A stretch of DNA of 64,000 bases from Hymenoscyphus infarciens (lineage: Eukaryota > Ascomycota > Leotiomycetes > Helotiales > Helotiaceae), in contig LLCB01000017.1 of assembly GCA_001414345.1 (NCBI GenBank), positions 1-64,000 on the forward strand. Reading direction: 5' to 3'. Shown here one piece after another: positions 10,635-21,303 of the stretch. The translations under genes were made by a program, and so were the position numbers. Each line of letters opens with the position of its first letter. The stretch's first letter is position 1. A model generated the notes under the pieces. The model saw nothing but the letters and a program-made list of their open reading frames with translations. It ran no database searches and was not told where the DNA came from.

Positions 10635-11333
10635 ATGGGAAACTTCCTCTCCTGCTGTTCTTCCCGTAAAACCCGCTCTCCCCCTCCCCGCTCCATTCTT
10701 CCACCTACACCTACTTCCCCAACAGAAACCACACCCCCTCTTTCCGAAGCAGCACGTAGAGAAGCATTGATTCGTTATTACACTGCTGAGGATATCTGTG
10801 TTCCTTCTCATCACCACCGTTCTAAATCCCAGCCTGTCTTTTCCACTAACCAGATTACTCACCATGCTGAGCTTTCCCCTGTTTATGAGGTGTCTACGCC
10901 CTCTACTTACAAGCGAAGTCCTAAACTTAGTTCTGCGGTGTACTATGAGTGGATGAATGAGAGTTTAGATAGGCTTATTAGTAGAGAGGTGGGGCAGGCG
11001 GGGTTTAGCGAGGGAGGGGAGGCGGTGTGGGGGGATGAGGAGTTGGTGGATGGGATTGAGGAGGCAAGACGAGGAGAGGAGGAGAGACGGAGTGAGCTGG
11101 TTCAGTCGAGAGAACGTCTGACTCTTTTGACTAATCCTTCTTCGAACCTAACCCATAGCGATGAAGGAGAACATTCGATTCCTTCTACCTATGAGACGAG
11201 TTCTACGCTTAATTCTGCTACTTATAATAAGTGGGTGAGAAGGCTCCCGGATTTGCAGATCCTAAATAACTTCGCTCTATATTTTAAACTTAAGAGATTA
11301 AGTGAGAATAAGAAGATATTAGAGCGGAACTAA
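10635..11333 (+). CDS. Orphan protein with predicted N-terminal lipid anchor, at the isochore border
   Basis: 232 residues. The start at 10635 was chosen over an in-frame ATG six bases upstream because it yields MGNFLSCCSS, a classic myristoylation (Gly2) plus palmitoylation (Cys7, Cys8) signal. A Pro/Thr/Ser-rich segment and LSEAARREALIRYYTAED follow. The protein contains an internal duplication: PSTYKRSPKLSSAVYYEWMNESLDRL-like residues in the middle recur as PSTYETSSTLNSATYNKW near the C-terminus. No known domain was recognised. It is the last gene before the RIP-eroded block. Its final 100 bases become visibly AT-rich and TpA-rich, so the 3' end may have been altered by mutation leaking from the neighbouring transposons, and the natural stop may be lost. 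A plasma-membrane or inner-membrane location is inferred from the anchor. Confidence 0.6.
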   Translation: MGNFLSCCSSRKTRSPPPRSILPPTPTSPTETTPPLSEAARREALIRYYTAEDICVPSHHHRSKSQPVFSTNQITHHAELSPVYEVSTPSTYKRSPKLSSAVYYEWMNESLDRLISREVGQAGFSEGGEAVWGDEELVDGIEEARRGEEERRSELVQSRERLTLLTNPSSNLTHSDEGEHSIPSTYETSSTLNSATYNKWVRRLPDLQILNNFALYFKLKRLSENKKILERN

Positions 11334-12429
11334 ACTATAAGTAAGTTAATTTGCTATTACGATTCTTATAATAGATAGCTATAAAATTAAAACTAAATTA
11401 CTAGCTACTTATCTAAATAAAAGAAAGTAAGGTTTATTTATTTAGTCTCTAATTAATAAATAATATGAATAATTTAATACCTCTTTCTTAAAAAAGCTTT
11501 ATCTCTTATTTACTAATATAAATAAAATTAGAAGAAGTTTAATATTATAAAAAATATTAGTTTATTCTTATAGTTATAAAACTATTAGTAAATTACTTTT
11601 AGCTTTCTTAAGTATTATTCTCTTACTATATATTATAAATAGTATAGATTATTAATTATTTTAAGTAAACGCTCTAAGTAATAGATTTAATAATTTAGTT
11701 CTAATTACTTATATCTATCTATTTATTCTTTATTTAAATTAATACTAGACTTTATAGACTTAAAAGAAAGCTTCAATTTACTCTTTTTAATAGAGTTTTA
11801 TATAAATCTAAATCTATAATATAGATTATTTTTTATTATAAGTTAAAAGCAGTGAACCTTTAATAACTAGTTAGACTTTAAGACGTGTCTAAGATACTAT
11901 ATTAAAATTAGTGAAAAAAAAGATAAGACTTTTATATAGACTTTAAAGTTAGCTTAGCTTATATATATTATAATATATACTACTAAAATTAAATAATATA
12001 CTTCTTTAATCTCTTATTCTTTAACTTTTATATATCTATATATTTATTCTCTTATATTTCTTTAGTTATTCTTATACTCTACGTAATTTAGTAGAACGCG
12101 GTTCTAATCGTATATTTCTAGTCTAACGCGACTAAAGATTTAAATTATTATCGTATTCTTTAAACTCTACTAAAGTATATAACGATATATAACTTTAATA
12201 ATAATTTACTTATAATCTTATATTTAAAAAGCTCTACTAAAAAAATAATTATTTTAGCGTAAGTTAGTCTATCGATAATACGAGTATATAAGCTTCTACT
12301 ACTTCTACTATTTTTATACTCTTTTATTCTTCTTTTACTTAATATATCTTCTCTAGAATAGCGTAAGGCTAATACTACTTCTAGTACTAAAAAGTCTACT
12401 AAAAGAGCCTTAAAAGCTACTAAAGAAAG
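11334..12429. repeat. RIP-eroded transposon sequence flanking the copia element
   Basis: Extremely TpA-rich sequence, almost without CpA or TpG and with stops in every frame. The last 200 bases read on the plus strand, between stops, as a lysine-rich stretch (SSTKKSTKRALKATKE). It is cut by the copia insertion and appears to resume after 18653 (SLLKRRPLKYIALIYVKLV, then stop). This suggests an older element, perhaps a DNA transposon ORF, into which copia inserted. The family was not determined. Confidence 0.6.
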
Positions 12430-12600
12430 TGTTAGTATAACTTATGGTTATAAAAGCGATGTAAAAAGAGTTGTATTATCGTTTATATATACCGAGTAAA
12501 GCTAGCTACGATGCCTACTTAAGTAGCTCTTAAGCGAAAAGCACGTATATCTATGTATACTAATCTAAATCGCTATTTACCTCTTAAATATATACCGATA
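12430..12600 (-). repeat. LTR of copia element (3' side of the element)
   Basis: 171 bases starting TGTTAGTATAACTTA and ending ATACCGATA (an RIP-altered ACA end). It is the mate of 18478-18648. The differences seen between the two are C/T or G/A transitions, as expected when both copies mutate after insertion. Confidence 0.92.
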
Positions 12601-15600
12601 CTAGCACTTCTTTAAAACAATAGAAGTTAGTACTCTAAAAGTTATTAAAATCTCCTATCCGATCTAACTAATTAGAGCCCTCTATTCCCTGTCCTTAACT
12701 AATAAGAAGGCTCTATTTCTATTCTCTATTATCTCTCATTCTGTTCTACCTATTCTATAAGCTTAATATCTAGCTTATTTATATTAATCAGCTTTTGTAA
12801 GGTATTATAGTAACTCTTTTTATTTATAGTATTAGTAGAGTTACTTCTGTTATTAATCTATTTAATCTTATTAATTTCTCTTAACTTATATACCTCTTAT
12901 AGATATATAATATTAATTATTAATTACTTCTCTTTAGTCGTATCTAATTTAGCTATATATTTATAGATAGACTTTAAATTAGTATATACTATAAGTAGAA
13001 TCTTAAATCCTAGAATACTTTTAAGAGTTAATTTAATTAAGGCTATAGTATTAAATCTAGAGCTTATAGTATATAATTCTAATACTAAAACACTATAAAT
13101 AACTCTCTTATACTTAGTAGAAGACTAATATAAAATGTTGGTATTATCGTTCTTATCTATAAGTATAATAATATAGCTGATTTATAATAACAAGTCCTTA
13201 TTATTAGTAAATGATCTATTAGTAAAAGTGTATAACTTTAGAGAAGATTTATCTAATTTAACAAATTTAAGTCCTCTTAAGAGATTGTTAATTTACTATT
13301 AAATTCGCTTATTAAGAAGTGAAATATCGTTATCTTAAGAATCAATAGTTTAGATAGTATATAATAAGTTAAAAGCAGCCTTAGGCTAAGATACCGTAGC
13401 TAAGTATACCTCTCTAATATATTAAGTAATATATTAATCTTTAATATCTACTATATATAATGTCCCTTTTATATTAGATATCTTAGATAAGGCCTTTTAT
13501 ACTAAATCTAAGTATTTTATATAATCCTAAGTAAGAGATATAAAGCTATTATAATACTTAGTAATTAGCTCTCTATTAAATTTGATTAGATAGTTAATAG
13601 TAAGCTCTTCTCTCTTCTTAGATATAAATCTAGCTTTGTTAATAGTAAGCTCTTCTTTATTAGTAAAAGCGTTATTAGCGAGTATAAGAATATTATTAGT
13701 TTAAAAGCCTACTATACTAAAAGGGGTATCTAACTTTACTTACTTATTATACTAGTATAATTTAGTATATAAAAGATAGAGGTTAAAAGTTAACTATTCT
13801 ATTATAAGCCTTATAATATAGTATTTATAGTACGTTATAAACTAGTGATTACTAGCTTCTAGAATACTATATAGTAGTCTAATTACCTTAAAGAATATAT
13901 CTTCCTATTAGAGATAACCTTTAAGAGAGTATATAAAGAATTTCTAATTTAAGTTAGTTAATAATTATATATATACTTATGTAATATCTTGAATAAATAC
14001 TTATAAACCTAGAAGTATTATAATAAGTATAAGGATTATTCTCTAGCTTACTCTTTAAATAGTAGACGTCTAGGTAAGGACTAGCAACTTCCTAGTATTA
14101 TTATATACTTAGATAACTAATCTTAACTTTATAAAAGTAAGTACTATATCTTCGAATTTAATATTATTTATAAAGCGTAATCTAAATATTCTAGTATTAA
14201 GAGGCAACTCCTTCTAGGTAATAATCTTAAAAACACTTTAATTAGTTAATTTATTAATCTCCTTTTATTACGATTTAATATATACTATATTATTATTAGC
14301 TATAAATACTTCAACGTTATAAGGTTTGCTTAAATTAGTAAGAAAAGTTCTAATATCTTTAAGAGTAATATAGTCGAAATCGTCTATAAAAGTATCTAAC
14401 TATTAGAATAATACTTTAAAAGACCTATTTAGAGGTCTTAGATGCTTTCGAGGCTGTCTATATCTATGCTTCTAGAGAGGTTCTAGTATAGTTTCTAGAA
14501 TATTAGTATTTTAGCGGATTTATAACTATTAAAGTTAATATTAGAGAGAAGGTAAATATTATTTAATATCTTAGTTACTTTAGTCTACTTCTTATCTACT
14601 CTATTACTTAAAAGTTCCCTCTTTTTTATAAGGTTATAGTATCGTTTTAGACAGTGCCGTACTAGAAACTTCCTTAGTCGCTAGTGCTATTCTAGAAGTT
14701 TTAGAAGTTTTAACAAAGTATAGCTTTATAACTATAGATTAAAACTTTATAGAGCTACTTAGTAGTACTATAATATAGTCCTTATTTTTAATTCCTTAAA
14801 AGATAAAAGGTCTTATCTAAGACTTTATATACTCCCTTTATACTAAAACGTCTAAATTTAAGAGTAAGTCCTTAACTTAGTTAATCAGTCTATTTCATAT
14901 ATTAAGAGCTTCTTTAACTTAATAAGATATAATCTACTTTTATACCTCTTAAGTAGCCTTATTATAAGTCTTAGACTTTATAGAAATCGGTTATAAAAGT
15001 GCGTTAGATATAGTTATTCGAGTATATACCCTATATACTAATAGAGTAGAGACTAGTCTATTTAGGCCTACTATATTATTAATTACTTTAAAAGCTATTT
15101 AAAGTACTAAACTTTATAAGAGATATAGCTCTTATTTATATATAATATTATATACTTATTAAATTAGTTTATAGTAACGTTCTACTATACTAATTAAATT
15201 ATATACCTTAATTAGTATAGTTTTTACTATAGTACCTATTCTAGTAGCGGAGTATACAAAGTCCTTTTTAATAAAGTTTATTCTAATATCTATAATAATA
15301 TAATTAAGAGGTCTAAGATATATATTAATCTAATATCTTTAGAAAACCTCTTATATAGTTATTGCTTTTATATCTAGTAAAAAGTTATCTACTTAATATC
15401 TTATTACTTTATCTATATAGTATAAGACTACTTACTTATTAAGAAAGAAAGTATTAATCAAAATACTATAATTAAATTTAAAATTATTATAAAAGGTAAA
15501 CTTAAATTAGCTAGGTAAACTTCTATGCTTTTAATAGTATTTATAAAATTTAGTAAGATATTAAAAGATGTCTTAGTTAATATAATACTTAGCTCTTTCT

Positions 15601-18477
15601 AGTATACGTTATAATCTAGGTACTAATAAGTAGCTAAATTACTTATAAAGTTATTAAATATTAATATTTATAAGAAATATTAAGTACTTCTATATAAAGT
15701 TATATATAGCTTTATCTTAGAGTAGAAAAGAGTATCTAAATTATTATATAATAAAGAACCTTTTAACTTCTATCTCTTTCTTATTTTCTTAGATAAGTAT
15801 ATTTTAAAGATTATTTAAAGTAATATTTAGATTATTTATATTATTAATATAAAGGATAAAAGGAGTATTAGATTATACTATATAAAACTCTGCTTTTCTA
15901 ATTAGTATATCGATTATTATTAATCTTAAAGATAGAGTATATCCCTTATTAAACTAGATATTAAATTAATCCTTTATGCCTTTATTAATTAAGATACTTT
16001 TAATAAGTTTAATATATATAAGATATTAGTTATATCCTATACTTAACTTACGAGCTACTCTAGTATCGATTATTACACTAAAGAAGTTCTCTTTTATATT
16101 TCTTTTAGCTATTATTATAAATACCTCTTCTATAAATTTGTATATAACGTTAGAAGTATTATTTAGATTTTATAGAATATATCTATTAATAGTGTATTTT
16201 TATACTAAACTTATTAAATTTATAATAAGTTATTTAGTATTTAAATCGTTAATAAATCTTATAAAAGTAATATTATAATAGATAACTTTGTTATCTATAC
16301 TAATAGCTAATAAGTAACTATCTTCTTTTAATAGAGCGATAGCTTAAAGTGTCTCTAATATCTCCTCCTCTTAGGTACTTTAAGTATATATTATATTTAT
16401 ATTATATACCTTTCTAGTATACTTATCTTACTTCCCTTTAAAGTATCTAGAATTCTTATTAGTCTATTTAGCGAAGTAATAGTCTTACTCTTCTTAACTA
16501 TAATTCTAAGATAAATAGTTATCCTTTCTATATATATAATATATCCTCTTCTTCTTATATTAATCTATACTACTAAATTTATTTATACTACTATATTGTC
16601 TACTCTTATAGAAGTGCCTCTTAGTTATTATAGTTTTGTTTATAACTATCTCTAAGTAGACTTTTATATAGAATTAGATTAAACTTCGTAGGAGAGTAAT
16701 AGTATTAGAAATTGAAGAGTCTTAGAGTAAGGTTAATATTATAATAGTATAATCTAGGACCTTTTTATATACTAAAATTAGCTTATTCGAGAATTAACTA
16801 TTAATATAAAAGTCTATAAAGAGGGAAAATCTTAGTAAATTAAGTCTTAATAATATATTCTTAAAAGAGCTTAATATTAATACTCTAGATACTTATATTA
16901 TCTCTTATAAATTGATATTATTCTACTTAGATAATTAGCCTCTTTTATAAAGTTTATCTTTAAAGTATTGTTATATAGATATAGATAAAACTTTAAAAGA
17001 TTAATTGATGTTTTCGTTAAAAAGCGTAGTATAAAAGTAATTTAAAGTATTACCTTTTAGTATAGTAGAGAAGGTAAGAAAGTAAATTACTAGTAATACT
17101 CTACTTCTTTTATATATATTCTTAAATATTATAACTTTAATTATAAAGTTGTCTTCTTTTCTATTATACTTTTAATCGTTCTTATATACTTTTATAAGAG
17201 TGCTTAATATATAAGAGTAGTCTTAACTCTTTTAAGAATTTCGTAAAGTTAACTCTAGTTTGAAATATACTATACTTATTTATACTAGTAGTCTTCTACT
17301 AAGATTATCCTATCGCCGATTATATTCTAGATACTTAGAGGCATTGTTGAAATCGTTACTACTAGTATCTTCGCTAAATTAATAGGATATAAAGAAGGAG
17401 GTCTAGTTATCTTTTAGTAGACCTAAAGGTTAGATTAGAAGTTATACTAGATCGCTTAAGTCTTTCCTTTTAAGTAGTAGGATTAAAGTCGTCGAAGGTG
17501 TTAGTTATTATTATTATATAGTAGAAGATTATTATATAGAGGAAGATTATTATATAATAGAGGCTTATAAAGCTTCGTCTCTAGCCTTTATCTTAGATTA
17601 AGTGTTTTAAGTAATATTTTTAGCTAGAGGTTATTATTATTAGAGTTATTATTACTATAGCTTTTATTATCTTTTAGTATATTCTACTATATATTTATAA
17701 CAGGATCTTAATTCTTTAGTACTAGCTCCTACTAATACTATATCTTTTAATTCTTTGTCTAACTACTTAGTTTAGTTAACCTTAGTAGCGGTGTTATATA
17801 GTACTTAAGATATAAGTATCTTATGTCTATCTATCTTAACTTATATACCTCTTCTATAAAGTATTTATTATAACTTAGTAGTAGTAGATTAGTAGATTTT
17901 AGCGAATTTATCTTAATCCTATTCTTTAAAGTCTACTTAAAATTCGTTCTAAAGAAGAAGGTCTTTGTTCTCTTCTTTAGTATACTCTTCTTCTCTTTTA
18001 GTAGTAAAAATCGTCTCTTTTATCTATATTAACTTTAGCTTTAGTACTAGCTTTAGAGCCTATTTTAGTACTAAAGTTAAAGCCTCTAAAGTCGTCGGAA
18101 TTAGTATTAGTATGTCCGTTATATTATAGATATTATAGATATTATAGATATTATAGATAAATTTAGATATTGTTGAAAGTCTATTTATACTTTACTTAGT
18201 GGATTATAGGTAAAAGAGATATTAGGTTTTAGGTAAATAGGTATCTTAAAGAGTATAAAATATCTTAGTAGATAAAAGGAGGTTAGTATTTATAATCAGC
18301 GCTTCTTATCTTAAGAAGCGTTTATAGTATATTATTGAAAAGTTATTAAATAGTAGAAGGAGTTATAATTAGAGAAGGGGAGTCTACTAGTAGTATCGAG
18401 TTTACTTTTATATAAGTATATCTATAGTAGAAATACATAAAGTAACTAAGTATCTAATCTATACGTTTACTAATTAG

Positions 18478-18648
18478 TGTTAGTATAACTTATAGTTATA
18501 AAAGCGATATAAAAAGAGTTGTATTATCGTTCGTATATACTAAGTAAAGCTAGCTACGATGCCTACTTAAGTAGCTCTTAAGCGAGAAGCACGTGTACTC
18601 ACGTATACTAATCCGAATCGCTATTTATCTCTTAAATATATACCGACA
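18478..18648 (-). repeat. LTR of copia element (5' side of the element)
   Basis: 171 bases with intact TG...CA ends (TGTTAGTATAA to ATACCGACA), followed by target duplication GAAAG. It keeps more C and G than its mate. Confidence 0.92.
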
Positions 18649-18653
18649 GAAAG

Positions 18654-18977
18654 CCTCTTAAAAAGAAGGCCTCTTAAGTATATAGCGCTTATATACGTTA
18701 AACTAGTATAGTCGATAGTATTTAGAATATTATACTACTACGATATATTATTAGAAACCTACTTTAATACGTACTATTTATACTATTTAAATGCTACGAT
18801 ATCTAATAATATTATCCTTTATATTATTAGTATTTTAATCGATATTATAATAATATTACGATACTGCTAAGTATACTAAGAACTTTGAATTCTTACTTAA
18901 TTTAAGTAATTCCTTTTTATAAAAATAGAGTATCTGAAACATAAAGAAGTAATAGTAGTCTTATAATACTCCGAGTG
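18654..18977. repeat. RIP-eroded host element to the right of copia
   Basis: Begins with a short reading frame that appears to continue the frame interrupted at 12429. A TAGTATAGTCGATAGTAT motif lies at 18704-18721, and its reverse complement at 19579-19596 brackets the solo LTR. This may be the terminal inverted repeat of an older DNA element. No intact ORF. Confidence 0.5.
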
Positions 18978-19350
18978 TGTGATGGCCTGTCATCTAGGCC
19001 ATCCTAGATAGCCGATATTACGTGGCATATGCCGTATATATTAGCTTTCGGCAGTTGTTGTTTTGCATTGTCTAATTTAGGAAGGTTACGTACGTCCGTA
19101 CGTCCGTCCGGACTTTCGGACGTACTTCGTAGGGTTCGGGCTTTTGTATTAGCCGACGTATGTCGTTGTTCGGTTTCGTACCCCTTTTTGTCGTCCGAAC
19201 CTCTTGTATATAGCAGCCTACTCTCCTAGAGTCAGAAAAGGCCAGTTTAGCCTTTTCTTCCGTATTAGAGCCTAGTATCTACATACGTCATTCTGCTATA
19301 CGCACTCCCATATGCCTCTACTATAGTTGTATGTATTTCGTGCCGTTATA
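18978..19350 (+). mobile_element. Solo LTR, largely spared by RIP, with target duplication
   Basis: 373 bases starting TGTGATGGCCTGTCATC and ending TTCGTGCCGTTATA, flanked on both sides by GAGTG (18973-18977 and 19351-19355). Its composition is much closer to gene DNA than to the surrounding block, with frequent CpG and CpA. It is the best-preserved member of the LTR family whose eroded relatives lie at 20011, 30698, 37035-37836, 53602, 57531 and 62212. It contains two perfect hairpins: GATGGCCT/AGGCCATC (18981-19003) and GTACGTCCG/CGGACGTAC (19098-19125). A 66-codon open frame inside it (19029-19229) is not considered a gene. Confidence 0.88.
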
Positions 19351-19355
19351 GAGTG

Positions 19356-20010
19356 TTATAAGTTATTATATATTAAGAAGAAATACTTAAGTAGAAACTG
19401 CTTTATATACTATACTTAATTAGTAGACTTTAAGTAGAGTTTTAGGTAAACGAGTTATTAAATAGTATACTATATAATATCGCGATATTACTATAGTATT
19501 ATAGCGAAAACTAATACGTACTATTAGAATATTATAATAATATATAATTCGAAAATACTATAGTATTTTATTACGATAATACTATCGACTATACTATATT
19601 AAACTAAGTACTAGTATAAGTAGTCTATTTATAGTAGTACTTAGCTATATTAGAAAGAATTTTATATAAGAGAGATTAAATAAAGAAGTAGAAAGAGACG
19701 TACCTCTACTATATATAGAGTAAGTGTAAATAGCTTTAATTTAGATTTTAATATCTTAGCACTTCTAAACTTATTTAGTAGTATCGTAGTTCGAAGCTAT
19801 CTAGATTTTAGTCTAAACTACTTTAAATAAGAGTAGTTTTAAACTAGACTACTAAACGCGTCTATATATAGAGTATAAGAATAACTAAAGAGATAGTACT
19901 ATTACTACTATAACTACTAGAGTTAAGAAATATACTAAAATTTAGAGCTTATAAGCTAAATAATATAGAATATATTTAAAATTAAACTTATAATATAAAT
20001 AGATATAAAC
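19356..20010. repeat. RIP-eroded repeat DNA
   Basis: TpA-saturated sequence with no coding capacity. A segment at about 19507-19610 (ATACGTACTATTAGAATATT onward, ending near ACTATCGACTATACTAT) is directly repeated at about 20527-20615. A segment near 19950-20000 is shared with about 39800-39860 (AATAATATAGAATATATTTA). Confidence 0.6.
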
Positions 20011-20303
20011 TATAATAGCTAGCTATTTTAAATTAGTAAAGTTAACTTATTATATATATTAGGTCTTAGCTTTAAATATTTTATATTATTTATATTAGAA
20101 AGGTTTTAAGCTTTTACTTTCTTAGATCTTATCTAATCTTTTCTATATAGATACTCTAACTCTAGATTATAAAAGGCTAATTTAGTCTTTTTCTCTATAT
20201 TAGAGTCTAGTATTTATATCTATTATTCTATTTATATCTACTATTCTATTTAGATATACTTCTATATATCTCTTCTATACTAGTATATATTTCGTACTAT
20301 TAT
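20011..20303 (+). mobile_element. Degenerate solo LTR of the same family
   Basis: Starts TATAATAGCTAGCTATTTTA, contains the family words ATATTAGAGTCTAGTATTTA and ATATATCTCTTCTATACTAG, and ends near TTCGTACTATTAT. No clean target duplication was found. Heavily RIP-mutated relative to 18978-19350. Confidence 0.65.
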
Positions 20304-21303
20304 TTATACTAGTAGCTTTTAACTATATACTTATATATAAATCTTATATTTATAAATTAAATTATATTCGTATTAAATAGACTCTTTACTTTTAAGTAAT
20401 AGAGATATAAATTAAAAGAGTATAAACTATCTTATTTTAAGAAAAAGTACGAGTTTTACGCTTATAAGTTATTAAAACATATTCTCTATAATACTACGTT
20501 GTTAATAAAGTATTAAAACGTATTTAGATACGTACTATTAGAATATTATTATAATATATTAATTAAAAATACTATAGTATTTTATTACGATAATACTTTT
20601 AACTATACTATCTTTGATGTTCTAGCAATCGTCCCTAAGTAGAAGCATTTGCGTTATTAATACACGCTTGTAATTCTAGCTAGAAAAGTCGTTTAGCTTT
20701 ACAATAGACTGATTCTGTGGATGACCTTGGCACCTCGGTATAGACAAGGCTTCGACAGTGTTGCTTTTTCCAAGAAGGGAGGACGACTCGAAGTTTTACA
20801 GATCCACGCGAACTACTCTTTATACTTGATAAAGTGCGTTGCTGGCTCGAACCTTGACAAAATAACGGCAATCTCACTATTCGTAATCACGTCATTTCAA
20901 GAGCTTATGGTTGCCTCAACACGACTCGAGACCGGGTTTAGCATCCTGTAATCGGCCGTCGTACTTGCCGTTAATACGAGCACCAGCTCCCCTGGCTATG
21001 ACTGTAGATCTTAAGACGTATAAAAAGTGGGATGAATCTCTGGATTCTCTCTTTTCTTTCATCTGCCAACGTAAAAAACGATTCTGGGAACAGAGATTTA
21101 CTCTGCAGCTAAATGGGATGCTAGGTATCATGCGATGAAGCTGCTCCGCTGAGTTTTCATGCCGCACCGACCGAAGTGATTAATGTGATTAACAGCGGTC
21201 GACAAGTAGCCGAAACGAAAATATTGAGCATTAAAATAATATATACATGGAAAGACCTTCTGACAACAAGCTGCCCTGTCCCTCAAGCAATTAGAATGTC
21301 AAT
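20304..21303. other. Transition from AT block to gene island
   Basis: TpA-rich repeat to about 20615, then an abrupt change to normal composition. The island part (20616-21303) carries short open frames up to 83 codons on both strands, none with a recognisable domain, splice-supported extension or conserved-looking composition. It is downstream of the peroxygenase gene. Confidence 0.5.

Larger units (their letters stand above)
12430..18648 (-). mobile_element. Complete Ty1/copia LTR retrotransposon, RIP-inactivated, minus orientation
   Basis: Bounded by two 171-base direct repeats (12430-12600 and 18478-18648) and by a perfect 5-base target duplication GAAAG (12425-12429 and 18649-18653). 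Internal length is 5.9 kb. Translation of the minus strand, reading through the many stops, shows a gag-like CCHC zinc-knuckle remnant at about 16440-16500 and a copia-type reverse transcriptase N-terminal region at about 13980-14400 (TFIDDFDYITLKD, EINKLTN, TRIFRLRFINN). Gag is therefore at the right and pol runs leftward, the copia order. All frames are interrupted by TAA/TAG codons of the type RIP creates. It is a dead copy. Confidence 0.92.

Noticed and set aside
19029..19229. 66-codon open frame in the AT block
   Set aside because: Located inside the solo LTR; open only because the LTR escaped RIP.
20840..20870. Possible tRNA B-box (GGTTCGAGCC on the minus strand)
   Set aside because: The flanking bases do not pair as a T-stem and no A-box or acceptor stem is found at the expected distance.
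20911..21167. Overlapping small open frames on both strands
   Set aside because: No recognisable domain or supported splicing; probably chance frames in intergenic DNA.
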